Source: Siderastrea siderea
Lineage: Eukaryota > Cnidaria > Anthozoa > Scleractinia > Rhizangiidae
Assembly: GCA_964030785.1 (NCBI GenBank)
Contig: OZ034971.1
Coordinates: 47,282,078-47,346,077, forward strand
Reading direction: 5' to 3'
Length of the DNA stretch: 64,000 nt
Below, in pieces: positions 13,201-28,200 of the stretch. The position numbers and the translations under genes are program-made. Each line of letters opens with the position of its first letter. Within the stretch, counting starts at the first letter, position 1. The notes below the pieces were generated by a model that made no database searches, had not been told where the DNA came from, and worked only from the letters and a program-made list of their open reading frames with translations.

Positions 13201-16200
13201 TTTGCAGATCCTTGCAGGACCGAGGGCTGCAGTGCTCCCTACAATGTCGGCTGCCGAGTAGTGGACAACAAAGCGCAGTGTATTTGTCCGACTTGTCTAA
13301 ATATTCGCAGACCTGTTTGTGCATCGGATGGCGTCCAGGATCTGAGCGAGTGTCGCATGAAGCAACAAGCTTGTTTGGCAGACGTGAGAGTAACCGTTGC
13401 AAAACAAGGGACATGCGGTAAGTTTTGATACATTAAGTTGTTTGTATATTTTTCTGTATATTTTTTGCCCAAGTATTATTGATTTAAAAACTGCTCTGGT
13501 AATGTGCTACCCTCTATAACGTGAGCCCGCTGTAGTGGAATGTGCGTTGTGGTCAGAATTAGAAGTTTTTGGCCTGGGAAGCTTCTGTTGTCGGAAAGTA
13601 AGTGGATATCTGTGTGTATTGGTAAAAAATGCAAAAGTGTATTGGAAAATTGACTTAGAACTATGATAGTGTCCAGGTAAATAGGCAATCATACCTGATC
13701 AACTTCACACCACGCACGGCTACCTCAACCTTGGGAAAGGCATTTCTCCAAAATTGTGAAATGCATCCGTGGTCACCATTTTCCACACTTGATATATACA
13801 CAACACATTCCAATTATGTTGTGATATTTGTTCATCAGATAAGGAATGTCGCTCCGTACTGGATATCGCTTTTATCATTGATTCATCTGGAAGTATTGGG
13901 CGCAGAAATTGGGAACGAATGAAGCGATTCCTTAAGGCAATGGTCAGCAAACTTGACGTCAGTAATTCCGTCACACACGTAGCAGCTATAGCGTACAGTA
14001 ACAATCCCATAGTAGAGATGCGCTTCTGGAACACTCAGGGTACAGATGAGGTTAACCGAGTGTTTGACAGAATGCACTGGCAACGTGGTTATACTTACAC
14101 GGACAAAGCTCTGCAGCTTGCAGATACAGATCTGTTTCAGACTGGAAATGGAATGAGACCAAGCGTACCAAAGGTAAACAGGCTGTTCCACATTCTTTAT
14201 GGTCACTTTATTGTTCCTTTGTTCCTTGTATAGTGTGACTCACAGTGGTTAAAATGGAAATGTTAAGGCTCGTACCCGAGGCTGTCGTGTTGCGACCGAG
14301 CATTTCTTTAAATTTTGAATGATTCTTTTTGTGGCTTTGAACTCGATTTAGAAATCAATTTCTATAATTTAAGCCAATCACCACATTTCTTTTCTAATAT
14401 ATAAATTCACAAACATTTCTTGATGGTATGAATGTTTTAGCGTATTGTATTGTTCTCTGATTTTTCGCGTATCGCTCTGCAAAGCGACAAGTGCCAAATT
14501 ACTGTTCGCCGTGTGTTTTACGTATGTTTTGGACTATTTGGATTCATTCTATAATGGATGACAATTCCTTTTGAAAAATCTGAGTTCACTTTTTACCCTT
14601 TAACCCTAATATTAACATCCATATTCTCCTCACCATTCTCCATATATTTCCTATGTCGCTCGTTATGACAATTTTAATTTAAAAAAATGAAGACGTTTCA
14701 TCTTTGGTGATAATTTCTTTTATTCTCATGATCTGTGTGTTTGATCAAGCAGTAATTGTGTAAGGAGAAGTTAGACGCTTCTCGCTATTGGGACTCAAGG
14801 GGTTAAGAGTTAACGTTGTGTGTATCCTGCATAATGGCAGTTGGCGGTTGTGATCACAGACGGAAAGCAGACAACAACAGGGCAGTACACAAGACTTTCA
14901 GTTGCTTCACAAGGAATCAAAAACAAAGGAGTAACTGTGTATGCCGTTGGAGTTGGTAGCGGAGTAGACAAGGCAGAGCTGGAAGAGATCGCATCCGGAC
15001 CAGAGTACGTTTTCACATCGTCGTCATTCAAAGACCTCCAGAATCTATCTCTTGGGCTGACGAAGCGGCTGTGCCAAGGTAAGGGTCTTTTAAGGAAACT
15101 TTTGGGTGCCCGACGGAAGACTAATTGCACACAGGTCAGACGCCGTAATTAATGAGTCACAGAGCTAACGGAACACTCGTGGTATATTTCATTGATGGTA
15201 ACAAATTAAATTTTGAATTTTTTCCAGCAGAGGCGACACTGACTCCGGAGGCAGTGACAACACCAACTCCAAAAGTAACTATCCCAACACCAGCGCCAAC
15301 TACCCCAGGTATCTTTCTAGTTACATTCGTGCCTTTTATAATAATTTACTCCCATTCTCTAGACCATCAACGGATGCTAAGCTAATTTGTATGGGTACAT
15401 TTTGCAGATCCCTGCAGGACCGAGGGCTGCAGTGCTCCTTACAATGTCGGCTGCCGAGTAGTGGACAACAAAGCGCAGTGTATTTGTCCAACTTGTCTCA
15501 ATATTCGCAGACCTGTTTGTGCATCGGATGGCGTTCAGGATCTGAGCGAGTGTCGCATGAAGCAACAAGCTTGTTTGGCAGACGTGAGAGTAACCGTTGC
15601 AAAACAAGGGACATGCGGTAAGTTTTGATACATTAAGTTGTTTGTATATTTTTCTGTATTTTGTTTGTCCATGTATTATTGATTTAAAAACTGCTCTGGT
15701 AATGTGCTGCCCTCTATAACGTGAGCCCGCTGTGGTGGAATGTGCGTTGTGGTCAGAATTAGAAGTTTTTGGCCTGGTGAGGGTCTGTTGTCGGAAAGTA
15801 AGTGGATATCTGTGTTCTAGTAAGAAATCGAAATAGGCAATCATACCTGGTGAACTTTACGCCACGCACGACTACCTAAACCTTGGCATTTCTCCAAATT
15901 GTGAATTGCATCTGTGGTCATCATTTTCCACACTTTAGAAAGGACTTCAGTTCCACGTACACCTGGTCTGACAAAATGATAATGAACACACGCGCATAGT
16001 GACCCTTTACAGCTCCTATGCTCCGAAAAGAAACACATTTGTCTCTGTCTCTGAGGGTAATCGCTTTAGCTGATTTGTAATACGAAAGAGAAAAGTAGTA
16101 TCCTTCACCTCTTATATTTTTTATTTTCATCTGTTTGAGAGAAAATAAACATAGTTTTGTCTAAATCTGTATCTGACACTTTCAAAACAGATAGAGAATG

Positions 16201-19200
16201 CCGCTCTGTTGTGGATATCGCCTTTATCATTGACTCATCTGGAAGCATTGGGCGCAGAAATTGGGAACGAATGAAGCGATTCCTTAAGGCAATGGTCAGC
16301 AGACTTGACGTTAGCAATTCCGCCACACACGTAGCAGCTATAACGTACAGTACCAATCCCATAGTCGAGATGCGCTTCTGGAACACTCAGGGTACAGAGG
16401 AGGTTAATCGAGTGTTTGACAGAATGCTTTGGCAACGTGGTTATACTTACACGGACAAAGCTCTGCAGCTTGCAGCTAGAGATCTGTTTAAGACTGGAAA
16501 TGGAATGAGACCAGACGTACCAAAGGTAAGCATACCTGTGGAAAGTAGGGTCTTCCATACAAACCCTTTTGCAAAATATTATGAAGAATTATAATAACAC
16601 TTCAAATGATCGTAAGTTAACTTCTGATGGTGAAATGACTATTTTGAACTTACAGTAACTCCAAAAAGGCGTCGTTTATTTTTTTTAGAAATGTTAAGCT
16701 ATCACGCACGTGTGGATAGTATATAAACTTTCTATGCCTTGGTTATTTTTATGTCCCCAGAATTATGCCTCTACGCGTCCTACTTTTATTTGATCTTTTG
16801 CGTTCAACGTGCATATGTATTATTGTTTTTTGTAGCTGGCCATTGTCATCACAGATGGAAAGCAGACAACAACAGAACAGTACACCAGACTTTCAGTTGC
16901 TTCACAAGGAATCAAAAACAAAGGAGTGACCGTATTTGCAGTCGGCGTTGGCAGCGAAGTAGATCAAAGAGAACTGAGAGAGATTGCATCAGGTCCAAAC
17001 AATGTTTTCACACCCTCGTCATTTAACGAGCTGCAAGGCATATCTTCAGAGATAACAAGATTGTTGTGTGAAGGTGAGGACTTGTCAAAATTTTTACTAT
17101 GCTGTTTATGATGCTACAAAGGTTGACTGAGTGGAAGGGAGTAAAACATTCGGGTTTGCTATCACTCATTTATTTTGTTTGCAGCTGTAGCAACATCACC
17201 TCCAATTCCAACAACAACACCAATAACAACAACAACACAAATAACAACGTTAGCACCAACAACCCCAGGTAATTTCATTTTACTATTTTATAGTTTATCT
17301 ACAATTATATTTCTTTTTCTGATTACCTGATGCTCGTATGCCTGCCTACCTTCCCGCCTTCCCGCTCTCCTGCTTGTGTCTATCTGTCTGTCTGTCTGTC
17401 TGTCTTCCCTTCAGCCGGCCTACCTGCCTGATTGTTTTTTTTTTAGTTCTGTCTGTTCTCATAGGCGGCTGGGAATTGCTTTAACAATTCGCCCATTTTC
17501 GTCTTTACATGAACAATTAATGCTGTTTTGCGTTAGAACGATTGATGCTTAATTAAACTAACTTACTTTTTTGTACTTACTTTATTCGAGACAACTCTTT
17601 GCACACAAAAATAACAGCTGCGCTTCTTGCTAAGGCACTTTGCCTCTGCTGTCCCTTCGACACTTGAAAACAATTAAAACAGAGCTGGAAATAACTGTCG
17701 CTCATCGGACAATGTCCGACTAAACTCGGCCCATGTCCGACGAAATCTTACCTTTGGTCAAACATTATGTCCGGACAAATTTTTTAACGAAATAATAAGT
17801 AAATAATGATAAGACATAATTATTTCAAAGACTTCCCCTTAAAAATAATAATTAAAAAAGGAAACGTACGACCATATTTCTATTTGTCCGACCAAAATGG
17901 AGACTTGTTCGAACATATGTCCTTTCAAAAAAGACAAATTATTTGCAGCCCCGTTAAGTGCTGCCCACTTGTAATTTTGTATATTTTACAGATCCCTGCC
18001 AGACGGTGGGGTGTACTGCTTTATATAATATCGGCTGCCGAGTAGTGAACAGTACAGCGCAGTGTATCTGCCCTACTTGTCCCAATATTCGTAAATCTGT
18101 TTGTGCATCTGATGGTGTTCAGGACCTGAGCCAGTGTCACCTTAAACAGCAAGCATGTCGAGGAGATATTGTTACCTTTGTTGCAAAGGAGGGACCATGT
18201 GGTATGTTTGTTAAAAGATATTTACCGCATAGCATTCGACTTTTCTTTCGACGTTTTAATTTTAAAGGGACACTGTCACCAATAATTAGGATAACTTTGA
18301 AAAGCTAAGAGACATATTCTAATCAGCGGAAACCAAAAAACACTGGTTGAGTTTCGTTTAAAACTACTCTACCAGTTATCTGAGACTATAATTATGTGTG
18401 TTTGGCTGCGGATCGCTAGGATGAGAGTGGTTTCAACTTGAAAACATCAGACTGATGTTTTCAAGTTTTTCTGTTGTTACGTGGAAAGATCGCCATTAAC
18501 TGATTATGGTTTGTTGATCCTTTGAGAAAATTACTTGATTTCTTTCTCTTGACGTTCTAGGAGTATTCTGTGTACGTGAAAAAGGCATTAAATTTAATTT
18601 TCAGCACATTTTCACCCCAAAACCTGGAATAATTGTTAAACAAACAAATGACATGAAGACCTGTGGCTTATCAAAGAGATGCCCTTGCAAGCTGGAGTTG
18701 TACGTTTGTGGGCAGCTAGATTCATTGATTTTTTTCGATTGGTTATTGTAAATAAATTTTGCGGGATCTTTCTGGAAATTGCAAAAATAAAAACTCATAA
18801 AAACCGTGGGAAGTTGGGAAATGGTGCGACACCCACCCCCTTGACCATACTTTGTATTCTCTCCAGTCTTCCTCTGCTTTAAAATTCATATACACCTGCC
18901 TTGCAAGCTATGAAATCCGCAGAAAGTTCGATGTCTAATACAACATTAACGATATTGTCGGGGTTTTTTCTCACTGTTTCAATTTTATTGCTCTTTAACT
19001 TCCAAACAGACAAAGAATGCCGCTCCATAGTGGATATCGCCTTTATCATTGATTCGTCTGGAAGTATTGGGCGCAGGAGTTGGGAAAAAATGAAGAGATT
19101 TATCAAGGCCTCGGTCAGCAAACTTGATGTTAGTAATTCCGCCACACACGTAGCAGCTATAGCGTACAGTACCAATCCTAGGGTGGTGATGCGATTCAGT

Positions 19201-22200
19201 GACGTACAGGATACAGACGAGGTCAATCGTGTGGTTGATCAGATGGCTTGGCAGCGTGGGTATACCTACACAGACAAGGCTCTCCTCCTTGCTGACAGAG
19301 ATCTGTTTCAGACATCAAGGGGCATGAGGCCAAATGTAGCCAAGGTACGACAAAAAAAAAGTGCAAAACGGATAGGAGAGGACCAAATTAAGATTATCGC
19401 TGAAATCAATTAATTATGGCGAAAAAGACAGTCAGTTGAAATAACAGTTCACTACCAAAGTAGACACTTTCAAACATCGAGATTTTCCCTTACAAGCTTC
19501 TCTATTTTAAAGGGTGTATCTCTGATAACCATAAAAACTGTGTAAATTGTTTGTTCAGTTTCGTTTGTCCATTGTTTATCCATTTATTCAGCTTCGTTTC
19601 AACTAATTAGCTCCAAACTTATCAGGAGTAGAATTTCGAGTTTCTTTATCGGATAATGGGTACAATTCTAACCAATCAACAACTGACTTTAATACTCGTT
19701 CATAGTCCTCTACTGTGTTCTTAAGCGGTCAATTCATCCGTGATAATTTATTGCTAGTATTTGATAAATTCGTTAAATACCCACAGACATACAAGGCAAA
19801 TCAAAGGAATCTTCAAAAAGGTTTAACATCAGCAAACGGAAGTGAGTGATTATGGGATTATCATTTGAATGGCTCTGAAGGTGGCCTATGACCTAAACCA
19901 CAATGGTAGTCTTTTAGTGCTTGAGAAAGATGTGATAATCCTTAGCATTTCACAGGCCAGAAAAAAATAGACCCCGTCAGAAATCAAACACATGTCCTTC
20001 GGCTTACCGGTGAGATGCTCCGGCTACTGAGTTAGAGCTACTTTCGGATCCGTTAAGGACGGTGCCTCCTTTTGTTACTGCGCATGCGTTCTGCGCATTT
20101 CGGGATATTCGGTTTTCTTAAGGAATTTGCCCACCAACACAACAGAATTTTTGCGTGGTTTATGACTATGTGGAACAAGGCGATCTTAGCAAGGGCTATC
20201 AGAAACCAAAAAGAAAATTAGGGGCAACCACGCATTTTTAAGAGATAATTGCGCTTAAATTTGGAAAGAAATTGCCAGACATTCTTTGTACTTTACCTTT
20301 TTTTTTTAGAATTATGGTTGCTTAATTATCTCTGAAAAATACGTGGTTACCCACATTTTTCTTTCTGGGTTCCAATAACCCTTGCTAAGATCTACTTTTC
20401 CCCTTGGTCATAACCTTTGGAAAAATGCATTTCTATTAGGAGGCACCGTCCTTAAAAAAGATGGCACTGCTATTATCAGCGCTCTCGTCTCACCATATCC
20501 AGTTGGGGGTGGGGCAGGGGGACGAAACTCTTGTTATTTCGTGCCACATTAGCCGAAGCCAAGCGTCAACATGCACGCTGCTATGCGACTTTACCGATAT
20601 ACTTGCAGATAGCAATTGTTGTCACTGATGGAAAACAGACTACAACTGGAGGCTACACAAGATTAGCAATAGCCTCAGGTGGACTCAAGAACAAGGGGGT
20701 TACAGTGTATGCTGTTGGTGTAGGTTACAACGTGGATAGAGATGAACTCGAGGAGATTGCATCCAGTCCTGATTATGTTTTGACGTCCTCTTCATTCAGA
20801 GCACTCCAAACAATTGCACCTCAGATCCGTAAAGCAGTGTGCGAAGGTGAGTAGGATTTTGTTTGATCCTCCAGTTAAACGTGATAGCTAATTTTCTCAG
20901 GTAATTCTTGGTAATTATTTTTATGGGAAAACGTTTGTCCCAGTTTTAACATGTTTAATACTCAGTCCAAAGTAACATCTTTCACTAATAATATATTTCA
21001 CCAAACCTCAAGCTAACTTTCACCAAACTTGTATTAAGCGGAAGTTTCTTCCAATAGATACAGGTTTAACTATAGTTGCTAAAGTAACGATCGTGAAGAT
21101 GTTAATGCGACAGTTTTTTTACCCTTCCTTTGAAGATCCCAAGGCCAAGTACTCGGCTGATGTCCTGTTCATTGTGGATTCGTCCAGTGACACCACTGCC
21201 ACTTACAACACCGAAAAAGACGTAGTCAAATACCTTGCGAGGTACCTAAACATTAACCCTCGGGACACACGAGCTGCCGTGGTACTTTTCAACAGCCGAC
21301 CTATGGTCATCTCCGACTTTGAAAGCTTTACTTCAGCTCGAAACTTTGAGTCTGCCGTTGACAGAGCCCCGCACCTTGGAGGAGATCGGCGTGTCAGTGA
21401 TGCCCTGCAGACTGCAGCCGGGATGTTTCCAAACTCCCCCTCTTCTGTTTCCAAAGTCATTTTTCTTGTGACGTCGGGAAAACCACTAAATAATAATGAT
21501 GACGGTTCAATGGGTGACGTGATAGACAAGTTAAGCGCCTTGGGAGTGAGGACTTATGTGGTTTTGGTTGGTCCAACACCTAGTATTGAAGAGTTTACGT
21601 CCAAGTTTAGGAATCCTGAGAATGTGTTCGCGATAGAAGCAAAAAGTGACATTCCCAAACAGATCAATCGGGTTGGAAGTCAAGTGTTGACAGACTCTGG
21701 TAAGCTTCATTTTTGAACATTCATTCTCCAAACAACATCATTTCTTCGTATTGCAAAGAAATAGTACCTTGTACAATTTTACGTTTGTGAAACAGGATGT
21801 GAATGAAAGGAGTAAAGTTAGGGAAAGCTGTACACACGAGGGCACTTCCTAGATCCTCCCTTAGTTTTTGAGTGTTTTAGTTGTGCGGACATGATGGTGA
21901 ACACTGTTAATTTTCAGGGTGTTCCTTCCCTGCTCTCGTGTTGTGCCCTAAGACACATTGTGTTTTTCGTCTTGGTGTACTAATGAGTAGTCATGCCGTA
22001 AATGAGAGGAAAGCGTTCTCTCACACTTGTATGCCGTTAATCCAAAAGCAGAGATATCAACGACAACGCACGAGCTTGTTAGCGCGATCACCAACGAACT
22101 GTCAGTTCAGCTGTGTTCCACCGAAAATTTAGAAAGAAGCAAAAGTCAGATCGGTTAAAAAACTTTTCTTTGAAAAAATGTCTGCTACCGATCGCAATAC

Positions 22201-25200
22201 TGGTTCTAGTACTAACAGTATCAAACAATTTACAAGGAAACCTAGAGCAATGCTGCGAATCTAGGTCAGCATTTTAATGCATTTTCTATTTATTAATAAT
22301 TTTAATATAGTTTTCTCTCTCAATTTTTTTAGTTAGTCTTTAGATCTTAGTTCTTATTAAATTGTAGCTGGTATTTTTGTACATATGTAATATAGCATAT
22401 ATATTTTTCATAATTTTATTTTCATTATTCCTGTAAAGTGCTATTGATCAGCGTATGTTAATAGCGCTTACCTTTATAAATTATTAAATTATTATTATTA
22501 TTATTAACTATTAATCTTTAGTAGTTGACTGTAAAATGAACTTCGCAACTTTGTTGTTTATTTTTGTTGTTTTTCCTTCAGTTATACCTAAGAAGCTGAA
22601 TCTCACGATGTACGTTTTGTTCGTTGTGGACTCGTCCGCCGAGGTGTCTCCCTCCAACTTTACACAAGAGAAAGAATTCATAAAATCCTTAATCAGCCAA
22701 CTGAATATTTATCCAGCCAACAGCAGTGCTCGCGTGGGAATCATGGTGTTCAGCGGTGGAGCGACAATGGTTCTTAACTTCCAAAACAAGGAAAGCAAAT
22801 CGAGTCTTGAAGCGATCGTCGACAATCTCCCTCATTTGCGTGGTTCTAGACGAATCGACAACGCTTTAAAGGCAGCAACGGTCACGCTCAATGACGTGGA
22901 CTCCGATGTTCCCAAGTTCGTCGTCTTGCTCATCGCTGGTCGTCAAACTGATGAGCCAGGTTCAGTGTCTTTTGGTGCCGCCGTAAGGCCTCTGCAGCTC
23001 ACTGGAACTAAAACGCATGTCATGGCTATTGGAGATGACATCGATCCAAGTTACTTTCAGGGAGAAGAGCAAGAGAAGACAAATGTTATTTCTGTCCCTA
23101 CGTTCTCAGATTTGCCTGAAAGTGCCAACCGGGTCGCAAGAGACTTGTTAAGTGACTACGGTAGGAGACTATTTTTGTGAAGCGAGCTAAGGTTCATAAT
23201 TTTGACAAAGAGGTTAAAAAAGGGCAGGGTATCAATATAATATTTTCAGTACACCTTCATGTCGAAATAGTAGCAAGTGGCATATTGCATACTACTTGAT
23301 AATGACATAGGAATGGTCCTTAAGGGTTTGCTTGGCCGTATTCATTAAAAACTACTCCAAATCACTCCAATCAATTAATCATCCTACTTAGCTTTCAACA
23401 CGTTACTTTGTACGTCATCACATAAATGTTACACAAGTAGTTTTACGATGGCCGAGTTAGAGATTTTTACATTTCTTACGAACAGTTGCTCCAAAGGAAC
23501 CACCAACTCAAGCAGGAACTACGACTACGAAGGTAACATCGTCGCCACTCCCGACGACGACAGAGATGACAACTCCAACAGTGACATTAACAACAACGGA
23601 ACCAAGTATAACAAGTACACCTTCAGATAAAGGTAACAAAAATCCTGTATGCGATACAAAAAGTTGCAAGAGAAAACTGGCAATATCGTAGCAGTCATTT
23701 CAGTTTTATTTCTGTAATTATTAGTCTCAGGTGTACAAAATAAATTAAATCTTAATCCATTGACAAAAATCGACTCAAAGCAAGACGGTGGAGAATTTTT
23801 TTAAAGGACCATCACTTATACAAAATTCGAGCTACTCGTGAGATCTATTCAGTTAGGTCGATTTTACACCTATCTTTGAGGGAAAAGCTTTAGTGTCAGT
23901 TCATCGAGTCCGTAACGACGTTATGTCTATGGGGGAAAAACAGATCTTAGCAAGGGTCATCGGAATCTAAAAAGAAACATGTGGGTAACAACGCATTTTT
24001 CAAAGGTCATTAAGCAGCCATAATTCCTAAAAAGCTTTAAAATGCAAAGGATGCAAAATCGGCCCATGTCTGACGAAATCTTAACTTTGAACGGACGTTA
24101 TGTCCGGACAAATTTTTTAACGAAATAATAAGTAAATAATTATAAGAAATAATTATTCCAAAAAGACTTCCCCTAAAAAATAATAATTAAAAAAGGAAAC
24201 GTCCGACCAAATTTCTATTTGTCCGACCAAAATGGAGACTTGTTCGAACATATGTCCTTTCAAAAAAGAAAAATTATTTGCAGCCCCGTTAAGTGCTGCC
24301 CACTTGTAATTTTGTATATTTTACAGATCCCTGCCAGACGGAGGGGTGTACTGCTTTATATAATATCGGCTGCCGAGTAGTGAACAGCACAGCGCAGTGT
24401 ATCTGCCCTACTTGTCCCAGTATTCATAAACCTGTTTGTGCATCTGATGGTGTTCAGGACCTGAGCCAGTGTCACCTTAAACAGCAAGCATGTCGAGGAG
24501 ATATTGTTACCTTTGTTGCAAAGGAGGGACCATGTGGTATGTTTGTTAAAAGATATTTACCGCATAGCATTCGACTTTTCTTTCGACGTTTTAATTTTAA
24601 AGGGACACTGTCACCAATATTTAGGATAACTTTAAAGCTAAGAGACATATCCTAATCAGCGGAAACCAAAAAATACTGGTTGAGTTTCGTTTAAAACTAC
24701 TCTACCAGGTATCTGAGACTATAATTATGTGTGTTTGGCTGCGGATCGCTAGGATGAGAGTGGTTTCAACTTGAAAACATCAGACTGATGTTTTCAAGTT
24801 TTTCTGTGTTACGTGAAAAGATCGCCATTAACTGATTATGGTTTGTTGATCCTTTGAGAAAATTACTTGATTTCTTTCTCTTGACGTTCTAGGAGTATTC
24901 TGTGTACGTGAAAAAGGCATTAAATTTAATTTTCAGCACATTTTCACCCCAAAACCTGGAATAATTGTTAAACAAACAAATGACATGAAGACCTGTGGCT
25001 TATCAAAGAGATGCCCTTGCAAGCTGGAGTTGTACGTTTGTGGGCAGCTAGATTCATTGATTTTTTTCGATTGGTTATTGTAAATAAATTTTGCGGGATC
25101 TTTCTGAAAATTGCAAAAAATGCATATTGCAAAAATAAAAACCCATAAAAACCGTGGGGAGTTGGGAAATGGGGCGACACCCACCCCCTTGATCGTACTT

Positions 25201-28200
25201 TGTACTCTCTCCAGTCTTCCTCTGCTTTAAAATTCATATACACCTGCCTTGCAAGCTATGAAATCCGCAGAAAGTTCGATGTCTAATACAACATTAACGA
25301 TATTGTCGGGGTTTTTTCTCACTGTTTCAATTTTATTGCTCTTTAACTTCCAAAACAGACAAAGAATGCCGCTCCATAGTGGATATCGCCTTTATCATTG
25401 ATTCGTCTGGAAGTATTGGGCGCAGGAGTTGGGAAAAAATGAAGAGATTTATCAAGGCCTCGGTCAGCAAACTTGATGTTAGTAATTCCGCCACACACGT
25501 AGCAGCTATAGCGTACAGTACCAATCCTAGGGTGGTGATGCGATTCAGTGACGTACAGGATACAGACGAGGTCAATCGTGTGGTTGATCAGATGGCTTGG
25601 CAGCGTGGGTATACCTACACAGACAAGGCTCTCCTCCTTGCTGACAGAGATCTGTTTCAGACATCAAGGGGCATGAGGCCAAATGTAGCCAAGGTACGAC
25701 AAAAAAAAAGTGCAAAACGGATAGGAGAGGACCAAATTAAGATTATCGCTGAAATCAATTAATTATGGCGAAAAAGACAGTCAGTTGAAATAACAGTTCA
25801 CTACCAAAGTAGACACTTTCAAACATCGAGATTTTCCCTTACAAGCTTCTCTATTTTAAACAGTGTATCTCTGATAACCATAAAAACTGTGTAAATTGTT
25901 TGTTCAGTTTCGTTTGTCCATTGTTTATCCATTTATTCAGCTTCGTTTCAACTAATTAGCTCCAAACTTATCAAGAGTACTATTTTCAAGTTACTTTATC
26001 GGATAATGGGTACAATTCTAACCAATCAACAACTGACTTAAATACTCGTTCATAGTCCTCTACTGTGTTCTTAAACGGTCAATTCATCCGTGATAATTTA
26101 TTGCTAGCATTTGATAAATTCGTTAAATACCCACAGACGTACAAGAGAAATCAAAGGAATCTTCAGAAAGGTTTAACATCAGCAAACGGAAGTGAGTGAT
26201 TATGGGTTCATCATTTGAATGGCTCTGCAGGTGGCCTATGACCTAAGCCACAACGGTGGTCTTTTAGTGCTCGAGAAAGATGTGATAATACTTAGCACTT
26301 CACAGGCAAGAAAAAAATAGACCCCGTCAGAAATCAAACGCATGTCCTTCGGCTTACCGGTGAGATGCTCCGGCTACTGAGTTAGAGCTACTTTCGGATC
26401 CGTTAAGGACGGTGCCTCCTTTTGTTACTGCGCATGCGTTCTGAGCATCCCACCAATACAACAATATTTTTGCGTGGTTTATGACCATGTGGAACAAGGA
26501 GATCTTAGCAAGGGCTATCAGAAACCAAAAAGAAAATTGGGGGCAACGACGCATTTTTAAGAGATAATTGCGCTTAAATTTGGAAAGAAATTGCCAGACA
26601 TTCTTTGTACTTTACCTTTTTTTTTTAGAATTATGGTTGCTTAATTATCTCTGAAAAATACGTGGTTACCCACATTTTTCTTTCTGGGTTCCAATAACCC
26701 TTGCTAAGGTCTACTTTTTCCCCTTGGTCATAACCTTTGGAAAAATGCATTTCTATTAGGAGGCACCGTCCTTAAAAAAGATGGCACTGCTATCATCAGC
26801 GCTCTCGTCTCACCATATCCAGTTGGGGGTGGGGCAGGGGGACGAAACTCTTGTTATTTCGTGCCACATTAGCCGAAGCCAAGCGTCAACAGGCACGCTG
26901 CTATGCGACTTTACCGATATACTTGCAGATAGCAATTGTTGTCACTGATGGAAAACAGACTACAACTGGAGGCTACACAAGATTAGCAATAGCCTCAGGT
27001 GGACTCAAGAACAAGGGGGTTACAGTGTATGCTGTTGGTGTAGGTTACAACGTGGATAGAGATGAACTCGAGGAGATTGCATCCAGTCCTGATTATGTTT
27101 TGACGTCCTCTTCATTCAGAGCACTCCAAACAATTGCACCTCAGATCCGTAAAGCAGTGTGCGAAGGTGAGAAGGATTTTGTTTGATCCTCCAGTTAAAC
27201 GTGATGGCTAATTTTCTCAGGTAATTCTTGGTAATTATTTTTTTATGGGAAAACGTTTGCCACAGTTTTATCATGCTTAATACTCAGTCCAAAGTAACAT
27301 CGTTCCCTAATAATATATTTCACCAAACCTCAAGCTAACTTTCACCAAACTCGTAGTAAGCGGAAGTTTATTAATCCCCGACAGTGTCCAATAGATACAG
27401 GTTTAACTGTAGTTGCTAAAGTAACGATCGTGAAGATGTTAATACGACAGTTTTTTTACCCTTCCTTTGAAGATCCCAAGGCCAAGTACTCGGCTGATGT
27501 CCTGTTCATTGTGGATTCGTCCAGTGACACCACTGCCACTTACAACACCGAAAAAGACGTAGTCAAATACCTTGCGAGGTACCTAAACATTAACCCTCGG
27601 GACACACGAGCTGCCGTGGTACTTTTCAACAGCCGACCTATGGTCATCTCCGACTTTGAAAGCTTTACTTCAGCTCGAAACTTTGAGTCTGCCGTTGACA
27701 GAGCCCCGCACCTTGGAGGAGATCGGCGTGTCAGTGATGCCCTGCAGACTGCAGCCGGGATGTTTCCAAACTCCCCCTCTTCTGTTTCCAAAGTCATTTT
27801 TCTTGTGACGTCGGGAAAACCACTAAATAATAATGATGACGGTTCAATGGGTGACGTGATAGACAAGTTAAGCGCCTTGGGAGTGAGGACTTATGTGGTT
27901 TTGGTTGGTCCAACACCTAGTATTGAAGAGTTTACGTCCAAGTTTAGGAATCCTGAGAATGTGTTCGCGATAGAAGCAAAAAGTGACATTCCCAAACAGA
28001 TCAATCGGGTTGGAAGTCAAGTGTTGACAGACTCTGGTAAGCTTCATTTTTGAACATTCATTCTCCAAACAACATCATTTCTTCGTATTGCAAAGAAATA
28101 GTACCTTGTACAATTTTACGTTTGTGAAACAGGATGTGAATGAAAGGAGTAAAGTTAGGGAAAGCTGTACACACGAGGGCACTTCCTAGATCCTCCCTTA

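Larger units (their letters stand above)
17726..24058. repeat. 6.3-kb tandem duplication, copy A
   Basis: The segment starting TCGGCCCATGTCCGACGAAA is repeated from 24059 with small indels (offset between 6,320 and 6,349 at the exons). It carries five domain units plus introns and an internal TTAA-flanked element. The right edge lies at AAAGGATGCA. Confidence 0.92.

Noticed and set aside
21938..22132. 64-codon frame repeated at 28275-28469
   Set aside because: Its duplication simply reflects the 6.3-kb tandem copy; it has no domain and no good splice context.
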